A stretch of 32,386 nt of DNA from Lentisphaerae bacterium GWF2_57_35 (GTDB lineage Bacteria; Verrucomicrobiota; Kiritimatiellia; CAIQIC01; GWF2-57-35). The translations under genes and the position numbers were made by a program. Location of the stretch: positions 1 to 32,386 of the forward strand of contig MHBK01000029.1 in NCBI GenBank assembly GCA_001804865.1, read 5' to 3'. Within the stretch, counting starts at the first letter, position 1. Every line of letters starts with the position of its first letter. Positions 16,875-24,259 of the stretch are shown here, in pieces. The notes under the pieces are model-generated. The model ran no database searches, was not told the DNA's origin, and saw nothing but the letters and a program-made list of their open reading frames with translations.

Positions 16875-17755
16875 CGCGCGGCGAACGAAAAACTTTATGG
16901 CTGGGCCTGGCCTTTATCAGCCCTTGGATCATCGGATTTTTGGTCTTTACCCTCTATCCGCTGGCCGCATCGATTTACTATTCGTTTTGCGACTACGACG
17001 TGATCTCCAAGCCCGTCTGGATCGGCGCCTTGAACTACAAGGACATGGTTACCGATTCGGTCTTCTGGAAATCTCTCGGCAATACGTTCTACTTTGCGGC
17101 GCTCTCCCTGCCGCTCTCCCTGATCGTGGCCTTGCTCATTGCCGTGCTGCTGAACAACCCCGTCGTCGGCCGGCCGGCCTTCCGGACTTTCTTCTTCCTG
17201 CCGTCGCTGGTGCCGCAGGTGGCCATTGCGATGATATGGCTCTGGATCTTCAACGGCAAGTTCGGCCTGCTCAACTACGCGTTGAAATGGTTCGGCCTCG
17301 ACGGTCCCAACTGGCTGGCGGACGAAAACTGGACCAAACCTTCGCTGGTGCTGACCTCCCTCTGGGGCGTCGGCGGCTCGGTGGTCATCTATCTGGCCGC
17401 CCTGCAAGACGTCTCCCGGGAGCTGTACGAATCGGCCGAGATCGACGGCGCGTCGGCCTTCACCAAGCTGTGGCACATTACCATTCCGATGATATCCCCC
17501 GTGATTTATTTCAACCTGATCATGGGCATCATCGGCGCCCTGCAAGTGTTCTCCGGTCCCTACATCATGTTCGGCGGCGGCGGTCCCAACCGGTCCGCGC
17601 TGTTCTACGCGGTTTATCTTTATGAAAATGCCTTCAGCTACTTCCAGATGGGCTACGCCTGCGCGATGGCTTGGGTGCTCTTCCTGATCATCCTCTTCCT
17701 CACCTGGGCGGCCACGAGTTCAACCCGTAAACACGTTTACTACGCCGGAGAATAG
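16871..17755 (+). CDS. ABC sugar transporter permease, MalF/UgpA type
   Basis: The product is 294 residues with six predicted membrane segments, the first at about 10-32. The ATG at 16871 overlaps the stop of the binding-protein gene; a longer frame upstream is only an overlap with that gene. The cytoplasmic EAA loop that contacts the ATPase is visible as ELYESAEIDGASAFTKLWHITIP (about residues 180-202). Length and motifs are standard for the first permease of CUT1-type sugar importers. Confidence 0.93.
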   Translation: MTRGERKTLWLGLAFISPWIIGFLVFTLYPLAASIYYSFCDYDVISKPVWIGALNYKDMVTDSVFWKSLGNTFYFAALSLPLSLIVALLIAVLLNNPVVGRPAFRTFFFLPSLVPQVAIAMIWLWIFNGKFGLLNYALKWFGLDGPNWLADENWTKPSLVLTSLWGVGGSVVIYLAALQDVSRELYESAEIDGASAFTKLWHITIPMISPVIYFNLIMGIIGALQVFSGPYIMFGGGGPNRSALFYAVYLYENAFSYFQMGYACAMAWVLFLIILFLTWAATSSTRKHVYYAGE

Positions 17756-17757
17756 AC

Positions 17758-18921
17758 ATGAAACACTTTTTAGGACGCATTGCCATATACCTTCTTTTAA
17801 TCGGCGGCTCGGCCATTTTCCTGGTGCCCCTGTTGTGGATGCTCTCCACCGCCCTCAAACCGATCGACCAGACCATGTCCATGCCCCCCACCTGGCTCCC
17901 CTACCGGCTTTATCAACAACAAGCAGGCGGCCTGGTCGAAGTGAAGAGCCTCGAAGCCATCGAGTCGCCTTCGGCGCTGATCCAATTGCCGGACGCCGGC
18001 GCGCTAACCGTGATTCCCCTCCAACGCATGCAGGACGGCCAGCTGAAGTCCACCGATGCGCTCGGCGCGGAAATCCTCGTGCCCGTCAAAATCATCAAGG
18101 AAATCCCGGCCACCCGCGAAAATCCCTGGAGCCGGATTGCCGTGGTGGACGTCGCGGCGGACGACCATGAGGGCGAAACCCACGTTGCCGCCAAGGATTG
18201 GGACGTAGTGCCCGCCTCGACATTGATTCACAAGACTTCCTTCCGCTGGGACAACTTCACCAAGGCCGTCAAAGCCATGAAGTACTTCCCCATGTACCTC
18301 AAGAACACGCTGATCCTCTGCTTCCTGACGATCATCGGCACGGTCTCCTCCAGCGCACTGGCCGCCTACGGCTTTGCCCGCATTCCCTGGCGCGGCCGCA
18401 ACAAGGTGTTTGTCATCGCCCTGGCTACCATGATGGTCCCCTTCCCCGTGGTCATGGTGCCCATTTATTCCCTCTTCCGCACCCTCGGCTGGATCGGCAC
18501 GCTCAAGCCCCTCTGGGTCGGGTCCTTCTGCGCGGCGGCCTTCAACGTCTTTCTCCTGCGCCAGTTCTTCATGACCATTCCCAAGGACCTGTCGGATGCC
18601 GCCCGCATCGACGGCTGCGGCGAATTCCGGATCTTTTTGCAGATCATCCTGCCGTTGTGCAAACCCGCGCTGATGGTGATCGGCCTCTTCCAGTTCATGG
18701 CCTCCTGGAACGACTTCCTCGGCCCGTTGATCTACCTGACCAATCAAAAAGATTTTACCCTCGCGCTCGGCTTGCAGTTTTTCCAGAGCCAGCACGGCGG
18801 CACCGAATGGCATTACCTCATGGCCGCCAGTACGCTCGTCGTGCTGCCCGTCATCGTGTTGTTCTTCTTCACCCAAAAGACCTTCATCGAGGGCATCTCG
18901 ATGACGGGCATCAAGGGCTAA
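17758..18921 (+). CDS. ABC sugar transporter permease, MalG type, with enlarged periplasmic loop
   Basis: The product is 387 residues, about 100 longer than the usual 270-290. GGAG precedes the ATG and two bases separate it from the first permease gene. TM1 is at about 9-31. Residues about 48-160 then form an extra soluble stretch rich in beta-strand-like sequence (LVEVKSLEAIESPSALIQLP, AEILVPVKIIKEIP) before the normal FRWDNFTKAV...NTLIL that leads into TM2. The EAA loop is DLSDAARIDGCGEFRIFLQIILP. The insertion must face the periplasm, where it could contact the binding protein or substrate; this is inference. No ATPase gene is present, so a shared MsmX/MalK-type ATPase is probably encoded elsewhere. 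Confidence 0.92.
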   Translation: MKHFLGRIAIYLLLIGGSAIFLVPLLWMLSTALKPIDQTMSMPPTWLPYRLYQQQAGGLVEVKSLEAIESPSALIQLPDAGALTVIPLQRMQDGQLKSTDALGAEILVPVKIIKEIPATRENPWSRIAVVDVAADDHEGETHVAAKDWDVVPASTLIHKTSFRWDNFTKAVKAMKYFPMYLKNTLILCFLTIIGTVSSSALAAYGFARIPWRGRNKVFVIALATMMVPFPVVMVPIYSLFRTLGWIGTLKPLWVGSFCAAAFNVFLLRQFFMTIPKDLSDAARIDGCGEFRIFLQIILPLCKPALMVIGLFQFMASWNDFLGPLIYLTNQKDFTLALGLQFFQSQHGGTEWHYLMAASTLVVLPVIVLFFFTQKTFIEGISMTGIKG

Positions 18922-18924
18922 AAC

Positions 18925-19010
18925 GGATTTTTCCAATGATTGGAAAAAAATTACCCGGATTTTCCAACCATTGGAAAATAGTCGTCCCGATTTTCCAACC
19001 ATTGGAAACC
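18925..19010. repeat. Three tandem TTTTCCAA-N3-TTGGAAAA palindromes, 31-bp period
   Basis: Palindromes begin at 18929, 18960 and 18991, exactly 31 bases apart, with TGA, CCA and CCA as centres and short variable spacers (for example TAGTCGTCCCGA). They fill the gap between the second permease gene and the GH3 gene. The last right arm, TTGGAAA, lies five bases before the GH3 start codon and is its only candidate ribosome site. Confidence 0.85.
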
Positions 19011-19012
19011 CT

Positions 19013-20620
19013 ATGAAATCACTCTGTCCCGAACAGACCGCCTGGGTCGAAAAAACCCTGGCCAGCCTTACGCTGGAAGAGCGCGTCGGCCAGTTGCTCC
19101 TGCCGATGTGCGCCAACCCGGAACAATACGAAACGATCCGCCGGCTGCTGCCGGACCTTCGGCTGGGCGGCGTGTTTGTTTTTGGCGCGCGGCCGGAAGA
19201 GCATCGCGAACGCATCCATACCCTGCAGGGGCTTTCCCGCGTGCCGCTGGTGGTCGCGGCCGATTTGGAAGCCGGCGCCGGGCATGTCGTGCGCGGCGGC
19301 GTGCCGTTTCCCGATCCGCTGGCCGTGGCCGCAACCGACCGCGACGACCTCGCCTGGCAGATGGGCCGCGCGGCCGCGCTGCAAGGCCGGTCCGTCGGCA
19401 TCCATTGGACGTTTGCGCCGGTTGTCGACGTGAATGTCAACCCCGACAACCCCATCGCCAATACACGCTCGCTCGGCGACGATCCGGAACGGGTCAGCCG
19501 TCTGGCCGCCGCCATCATTGAGGGCGCCCAGGAGCATGGCTTGGCCACCTGCGCGAAGCATTTTCCGGGCGACGGCATCGACGACTTTGACCAGCACGTC
19601 GTGACCTCGGTCAATTCGCTTTCGCTGGAGGACTGGAAGCGCATCTCGGCCCGGGCCTTCAGCGCGGCCTTTGCCGCCGATGTCATGAGCGTGATGATCG
19701 GGCATATCGCCCTGCCGGCCTGGGATCCGGCCACGGACCGTCGCGGCGCGTTTTGCCCGGCCTCCGTGAACCGGCGGATCGTCACCGACCTGCTGCGCCA
19801 GGAAATGGGGTACGAAGGGTTGATCGTCACCGACGACATGAACATGGGCGGCGTGGCCGGCTACATGAACCACGCGGATCGCACCGTCGCCTGCATCGCC
19901 GCCGGCTGCGACATGCTGCTCTTTCCCCAATTGCCCGAGGACTGCCACGTGCTGCTCGCCGCCGTAAAGAATGGCCGTCTTTCCGAGGAACGGCTTAACG
20001 ACGCCGTCCGACGCATCCTGGAATTCAAGGCGCGGTTGAGCTTGCACGAAGGCCAACTGGAATACGAAGAGCCCTCCGACGTTCAAGTGAAGGAATTCCA
20101 ACGGACCGCCAGGTTAATCGCCGAGGGCGCCCTGGTGAAAGTCCGGGACGTGGATTCGTTCTTGCCGCTGCGCAACCTCAAAGCCGGCGCCCGCGTCGCA
20201 ACCGTCACCCTTTTCATCGAGCCGGTCGGACTGCCCCAAGTGGACGAGGCGCTCCGCGCCCGAGGTTTTCAAGTCGACCATTTCGACAATCCGGGTTTCG
20301 AATTTTCACAAATCGCCGCGGGCTACGACGCGATTTTTGTGAACTTTGCCTACAAAGCATCCTGGGGAGTCAATTCCGTCCGGTCGGTCGGAGTGCATAA
20401 TCGAATGTTCATGTTCGGATTTTACATGGAACAACCGAACGTCGTCTTTACCTCGTTCGGCTCTCCGTACCATTTGCGTCAATTCAGCGCCCTGCCCAAT
20501 TTGATCAACGCGCACTCCTCGTCGGACGACAGCCAGATCGCCGCCGTCGCCGCCTGGTTCGGGGACTTGCCCATGAATGGAAAAAGTCCAGTGGGGAATT
20601 TGACGAGAACCTTCAAGTAG
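19013..20620 (+). CDS. Glycoside hydrolase family 3, beta-N-acetylhexosaminidase (NagZ-like) type
   Basis: The product is 535 residues from ATG at 19013; an in-frame TTG at 18971 lies inside the tandem palindromes and is less likely. There is no signal peptide, so it is cytoplasmic. The GH3 barrel spans about 15-350. KHFPGDG (182-188), then four residues and Asp193-Gln-His195, matches the KH(F/I)PG-x-G-x4-D-x-H signature of GH3 beta-N-acetylglucosaminidases, in which the Asp-His pair acts as acid/base. VTDDMNMGG supplies the nucleophile, Asp274 by analogy. A C-terminal domain (about 370-535) resembles the second GH3 domain. The position after the sugar permeases suggests hydrolysis of an imported amino-sugar oligosaccharide. 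Confidence 0.9.
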   Translation: MKSLCPEQTAWVEKTLASLTLEERVGQLLLPMCANPEQYETIRRLLPDLRLGGVFVFGARPEEHRERIHTLQGLSRVPLVVAADLEAGAGHVVRGGVPFPDPLAVAATDRDDLAWQMGRAAALQGRSVGIHWTFAPVVDVNVNPDNPIANTRSLGDDPERVSRLAAAIIEGAQEHGLATCAKHFPGDGIDDFDQHVVTSVNSLSLEDWKRISARAFSAAFAADVMSVMIGHIALPAWDPATDRRGAFCPASVNRRIVTDLLRQEMGYEGLIVTDDMNMGGVAGYMNHADRTVACIAAGCDMLLFPQLPEDCHVLLAAVKNGRLSEERLNDAVRRILEFKARLSLHEGQLEYEEPSDVQVKEFQRTARLIAEGALVKVRDVDSFLPLRNLKAGARVATVTLFIEPVGLPQVDEALRARGFQVDHFDNPGFEFSQIAAGYDAIFVNFAYKASWGVNSVRSVGVHNRMFMFGFYMEQPNVVFTSFGSPYHLRQFSALPNLINAHSSSDDSQIAAVAAWFGDLPMNGKSPVGNLTRTFK

Positions 20621-20622
20621 AA

Positions 20623-21207
20623 ATGAAAACCTCTGAACAACTCAAAGAAGACATTGTGTTCGACGCCGTTCTGCGTGGATGTCGGCTGACGTTTCACAGC
20701 ACTTGGGGGCTCTTCAGTCCCCGCTGTATTGACGACGGGTCTTCCTTGCTGCTCGAGCACATCGACGTCAAAGACGGGCAAGATACGCTCGATCTCGGCT
20801 GCGGCTATGGCGCAATCGGCGTGGCGATTGCGAAGGCATGCCCCAGCGGCAAGGTACAGATGGTAGACACCAATTTTGTGGCGGTAGATTTTGCAAACAA
20901 GAATGCAGACGCGAACGGGTTGACCAACAGCAAAGCCTATCTCAGCAATGCGTTCAGCGCTGTGGGCAACGTCCTTTTTGACACGATCGTCGCGAATTTG
21001 CCGGCCAAGGTGGGAAAGGAATTGCTGTACATCATCCTAAGCGATGCCAAAGACCGCTTGCGGCCAGGGGGCCAACTGGTTGTCGTAACGATTTCGGGAC
21101 TCAGGGAGTTCATCAAATGGAATTTCAAAGCGTCTTTCGGCAACTACGACAAGGTCAAGCAGGGCCGAGAGCATACCGTGGCAAGAGCGGTTAAGGAAAG
21201 TTCTTAA
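20623..21207 (+). CDS. Class I SAM-dependent methyltransferase, RsmC-like
   Basis: The product is 194 residues, starting two bases after the GH3 stop. Motif I is LDLGCGYGAIG (56-66), followed by MVDTN (81-85) and DTIVANLPAK (121-130). The order and the N-terminal FHSTWGLFSPRCIDDGS match the RsmC/MTS family, which methylates guanine in 16S rRNA. Residues 126-128 are NLP rather than the usual NPP of N-methyltransferases, and the usual N-terminal duplicate domain of RsmC is missing, so the substrate is uncertain. Its role in a sugar operon is not obvious; it may only share the transcript. Confidence 0.8.
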   Translation: MKTSEQLKEDIVFDAVLRGCRLTFHSTWGLFSPRCIDDGSSLLLEHIDVKDGQDTLDLGCGYGAIGVAIAKACPSGKVQMVDTNFVAVDFANKNADANGLTNSKAYLSNAFSAVGNVLFDTIVANLPAKVGKELLYIILSDAKDRLRPGGQLVVVTISGLREFIKWNFKASFGNYDKVKQGREHTVARAVKESS

Positions 21208-21212
21208 AGGAC

Positions 21213-21259
21213 CGCGGCCATTCCTGGCCGCGATGGCGGGCAAGAAGGCCCGCCCTCCC
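21213..21259. repeat. Two-hairpin palindromic repeat
   Basis: CGCGGCCA/TGGCCGCG (loop TTCC, 21213-21232) is followed by ATG and GCGGGC/GCCCGC (21236 onward, loop about AAGAAG), then CCTCCCC. The second half aligns with 6651-6677, with A-T pairs replaced by G-C pairs. It starts six bases after the methyltransferase stop. Confidence 0.75.
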
Positions 21260-21331
21260 CATACGAGCCCGTTTCAGTTCGCGGCTTCGACCTTGTCTTC
21301 CACTGCCGGTTTATCTAACCTGACCTCTTAT

Positions 21332-21811
21332 ATGCCCCTGATCACACAATTCAATCCTACGCTTGCCGCGCGACTCCCCAAGACACACGAACTGCTTCTT
21401 GCGTCACAGCTGGTGGCGCACGATTCCGTTAGCCGCATCGTACTTCATGGCTCACGCGGGCCGGCTAATCGCCCACGCCGCGATTCAGACATCGATCTTT
21501 CTCTCGTGGTGAACAGCGACGACCTGGCGAAGTCCTCAGACAAGGAAGCGTTGCTTGCGTCGGTCTTGCAGATGACGAGCGATCACTGGCAGGGCTCGGT
21601 TGAATGCGATCTGGCCGCCGTCTTCGATCAAAACGGTTGCGGTCTGAAATGCATGACGCGCGAGTCTTTTGACCCCATGCTGTGTTCCAACACCATCGAC
21701 TGCATGGGTATCTTCAAGACCACTCATGGGTTCAATGGATTCGTGACCGGTTGCCAGATTGATTGCAGAAAGATGTATCCCCTGATGACGATCTGGACCA
21801 AGCAGGAATAG
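21332..21811 (+). CDS. Nucleotidyltransferase-domain protein (MNT/Pol beta-like)
   Basis: From ATG at 21332 the product is 159 residues. An earlier in-frame ATG at 21233 lies inside a palindromic repeat and is less likely; neither has a good ribosome site. The nucleotidyltransferase signature HGSRG (39-43) with DSDID (51-55) is clear, and Asp in SVECDLAAVF (about residue 92) is the likely third metal ligand. Small proteins of this kind transfer nucleotides to proteins or small molecules, some as MntA antitoxins beside HEPN toxins. No HEPN gene lies beside this one. The role is unknown. Confidence 0.72.
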   Translation: MPLITQFNPTLAARLPKTHELLLASQLVAHDSVSRIVLHGSRGPANRPRRDSDIDLSLVVNSDDLAKSSDKEALLASVLQMTSDHWQGSVECDLAAVFDQNGCGLKCMTRESFDPMLCSNTIDCMGIFKTTHGFNGFVTGCQIDCRKMYPLMTIWTKQE

Positions 21812-21840
21812 GGTGCAATCCTGGCATCCGGCGCTGTGAG

Positions 21841-23133
21841 TCACTGGAATCCGAAGGCGGCGCATCTTTGGCCGGGCGAGAAAGGGTTGAAGCCCCAGCG
21901 ATAAAAGAGCATGAAGACGACGGGATCGACGATCGGGGTCGCATAGGCGGGCGGCGTCCATTCGGATATCCTTGCGGAGACGAAGTAGGGCAGGCCGGCG
22001 CAGTCGGGACCTTGGGGCAGGCTGAGCCTGGCCGTCTCACCCTCGATCCACGATAAATCGTCGTCCAGCTCCGATCGCCACAGGCTCCATGCGAGCAGGA
22101 GTTGCACCGTGATCTCTACGTTGATATTCGTCTCGTGCCCGGTGTCCCACTGCGAGTCGGCGAAACCCCGAACGATCGTGGTCCCGTCATACGCCCAGGT
22201 ATTCGTCGCGGCAAACCGGTGCATCTGTCGGAATCCGGCGACGTCGCCAAACACAAGCGCGCCGCGCACGGTATGATCCAGAACGTTCGAGTAGCAAACG
22301 TCGTTGAGAAACGACTGACGATATTTCGACATGGCCTGCGAGATGCCGTCTTCCCCGGCATAGGGCTTGAGGGCGGCGTAGGCGTTGGCCGCGCCTTCGG
22401 CGATCATGTTCGTGACCGCGCGGTCCCGCAGCGACAGCTTGACCTTTTGCAGAAGGGACGTGCAGGCGGTCGACGCAGGATATTCCGTCATATAGCAGCT
22501 CAGCGCCAGCAGCAGAAACGAATCGTCGCCCACGTTGGACCCGGATGGAAACGGGCTCCCCGTACACGGATTCCAGCACTGGGGCAGTCCGGTGAAAGGC
22601 GTTGTCGCATCGGCATACGCCTGAAACACGCTGAAGATCCGCTCGGCGCGGTCGGGCTTCGCATAATGGATGAATACCAGGGCGGCAAGAGCGTTCTTGT
22701 ACACCGTGGTATAGCACTCCCCCGGACGGCTGGCGACTAACCCGTACGGCGAAATCAGGCTTTCGACGAAACGATACTCCGAAAGCTCCGCGGAGCTATA
22801 GCAGACCCGGAAGAACATGGGGAGCAGGACTCCGCCGAAGCCGTTGGTTGTGACGACCCGACTAAGGCCGGCCCAGGAGCTGTGCCAGGTCGATGTAGGG
22901 CTCTCCGCCCACTCGATGGTGCAACTCGCGTTGCTTGGCGCTTGCCACTCCAATCTTCCGGCGCCCGCCTGCGTGATGACCGCCGACGATTGAGCCCGCG
23001 TCAGCGGCGAACCGAAAATGAACAAGATCAGAGCCCAGACGCATCCCGCACGAACCCCTCTGTCCGCGGCCCCGCGTGATGCGGAAGCCGAAAGCGATAA
23101 AATTCTTCCGCGCAAACCCACCCTCATATTCAT
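21841..23133 (-). CDS. Secreted helical protein of unknown function
   Basis: The product is 430 residues from ATG at 23133, preceded by AGAGGG; another ATG at 23148 is in frame without a ribosome site. After a long basic lead, a hydrophobic segment (VWALILFIFGSPLTRAQ) acts as signal peptide. Residues about 50-105 form the short beta module (TIEWAESPTSTW...PMFFRVC) common in secreted proteins of this phylum. The rest is mainly helical with Trp-, Tyr- and Asp-rich turns (YTTVYKNALAAL, GDDSFLLLALS, DTGHETNINVE), which recalls alpha/alpha toroid glycan-active enzymes. No family was recognised and catalytic residues are not assigned. It converges with the nucleotidyltransferase gene, 29 bases apart. 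Confidence 0.75.
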   Translation of the reverse strand: MNMRVGLRGRILSLSASASRGAADRGVRAGCVWALILFIFGSPLTRAQSSAVITQAGAGRLEWQAPSNASCTIEWAESPTSTWHSSWAGLSRVVTTNGFGGVLLPMFFRVCYSSAELSEYRFVESLISPYGLVASRPGECYTTVYKNALAALVFIHYAKPDRAERIFSVFQAYADATTPFTGLPQCWNPCTGSPFPSGSNVGDDSFLLLALSCYMTEYPASTACTSLLQKVKLSLRDRAVTNMIAEGAANAYAALKPYAGEDGISQAMSKYRQSFLNDVCYSNVLDHTVRGALVFGDVAGFRQMHRFAATNTWAYDGTTIVRGFADSQWDTGHETNINVEITVQLLLAWSLWRSELDDDLSWIEGETARLSLPQGPDCAGLPYFVSARISEWTPPAYATPIVDPVVFMLFYRWGFNPFSPGQRCAAFGFQ

Positions 23134-23457
23134 CGTTGCCCTCTTCATCAGCGTGACCCTGGAAATCTTTATGTAACTAAATACTAGTTAATGCATCGCA
23201 AGTAAAGAAGAGTCTGCGGAGCGATGCTTCCCGCAGCCAACGGTCAAAAAATTGTCCGCAGGTCGGCATTCAATCAAGCTCCTATGTTTTGCCTGGGTGC
23301 ATCCCGACAGTGCCGCAGAAAACAGGCGCCTGGGATAAGCGGGCCCATGACGGCTGGAGGCGGGGCCACATGGCCCCGCTGCCGGGGCGAGGTCGCCTGT
23401 CTTTTACACACACAATTTTCCAAGAGAGTTCGGCATCCAAACGAGTCATAATTCCTT

Positions 23458-23522
23458 ATCCGTGGGACAACTCTTTCAGGAGAAGAAGGAGCCCCACGGA
23501 TGGCAAAGCGGTCCCACGGATC
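23458..23522. repeat. Inverted pair of ATCCGTGGGAC repeats
   Basis: ATCCGTGGGAC (23458-23468) is faced by GTCCCACGGAT (23512-23522), with CCCCACGGATGGCAAAGC in between, which is the reverse complement of the 2018-2046 repeat. A further single copy (ATCCGTGGGACCGCTTTGCC) lies at 23772-23791. Confidence 0.75.
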
Positions 23523-23608
23523 GTCAAGTCTGAGCCTTAAGGGTCATGCAGCCGCCCACGGTCTTTTTATGTGAAACGATAATTTATTGTTTTGCCGGTA
23601 GATCCGCA

Positions 23609-23671
23609 TTTTGGAGGGTCGCGCTCCGTCGCGACCGAAAGAAGACGGTTCCGACAGAGCGGAACCCTCCA
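23609..23671 (+). repeat. Two-hairpin palindromic repeat, family A, forward copy
   Basis: The copy is complete: TTTTGGAGG arm, hairpin GTCGCG/CGCGAC with loop CTCCGT, linker CGAAAGAAGAC, hairpin GGTTCCG/CGGAACC with loop ACAGAG, arm CCTCCAGG. It pairs with the inverted copy at 23899-23964. Confidence 0.88.
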
Positions 23672-23813
23672 GGAATCATGTACTTGGATGGCTCGAAGGC
23701 GTGCCGAACCCGTTTTGCCATCCAAAGGAGCTCGATAGCGATGAAAGGACGACTCTTCTGAACATTCTTTTATCCGTGGGACCGCTTTGCCATTTGAATA
23801 AGACAGGGATCAT

Positions 23814-23877
23814 GGGCAACGAATAGGATAAGCAACAAATGAAAGACGCGGATGGAACGGCTCTTTATTCGTTGCCC
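23814..23877. repeat. Perfect 12-bp inverted repeat, 40-base loop
   Basis: GGGCAACGAATA (23814-23825) faces TATTCGTTGCCC (23866-23877); similarity extends outward through GGAT/ATCC with a small length difference. It lies between the two inverted family A copies. Confidence 0.8.
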
Positions 23878-23898
23878 AATCCGAAAAGATCTCAAAGC

Positions 23899-23964
23899 TT
23901 TTGGAGGGTTCCGCTCTGTCGGAACCGTCTTCTTTCGGTCGCGACGGAGCGCGCCCCTCCAAAA
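23899..23964 (-). repeat. Two-hairpin palindromic repeat, family A, inverted copy
   Basis: This is nearly identical to the reverse complement of 23609-23671, including linker GTCTTCTTTCG and both loops. One arm base change (GCGCGCCCC instead of GCGCGACCC) weakens the second stem. Confidence 0.88.
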
Positions 23965-24037
23965 CACAAGTCTTCTTGCAGCGGCAACGCTTTGCGGCAA
24001 TCCTTCTTGGCCCAGCTCTACATGAAGGAGGATTTGC

Positions 24038-24112
24038 GTATAAGAGACAGGCGAGGTCGCCCCGGCTCCATTTCGCAAGCCCGATTCTTATTGAACGGAA
24101 TGAATTTGCGGC
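24038..24112. repeat. GGCGAGGTCGCC repeat with Tn5-end-like flank
   Basis: GGCGAGGTCGCCCCGGCTCC followed by an ACGGAATGA.TTGCGG segment also occurs at 2091-2131. The left flank GTATAAGAGACAG (24038-24050) equals the last 13 bases of the Tn5 mosaic end; equivalent flanks at 23398 and 2087 are diverged versions of the same sequence. Confidence 0.65.
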
Positions 24113-24259
24113 CGTGTCGGGATGCGCCCGTTTCCCGTTCAGTGCATTCTGATCTTGATACGCGACCTTCATGGCAGCCATAGTGAACAAAAGTTAACCG
24201 GCTCAAGGGCGGCATATGCCATCAGGAATAGCGGCCAGGTCGATTAAGCGATTTAAAGA

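Larger units (their letters stand above)
23134..24259. other. Gene-free interval of about 1.1 kb made mostly of palindromic repeats
   Basis: No reading frame here has a ribosome site and a sensible product; apparent frames share the same repeat-derived peptides. The interval contains a GCGGGGCCA/TGGCCCCGC hairpin (23360-23379) with a degenerate GC palindrome after it (23382-23398), ATCCGTGGGAC repeats (23458-23522, 23770-23793), two oppositely oriented family A copies (23609-23671, 23899-23964), a 12-bp inverted repeat (23814-23877) and a GGCGAGGTCGCC element (24038-24112). The promoter of the methyltransferase gene at 24260 should lie in the last 100 bases but was not identified. Confidence 0.8.

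Noticed and set aside
18925..19010. CRISPR-like regular repeats
   Set aside because: There are only three units, the spacers are about 12 bases, and no cas gene is nearby.
18004..19845. Minus-strand open frame of 613 codons
   Set aside because: It crosses the permease, tandem palindromes and GH3 gene in antisense, with no start signal or domain.
21332..21811. MntA/HEPN toxin-antitoxin pair
   Set aside because: The nucleotidyltransferase has no neighbouring HEPN gene; the next gene encodes a secreted protein on the other strand.
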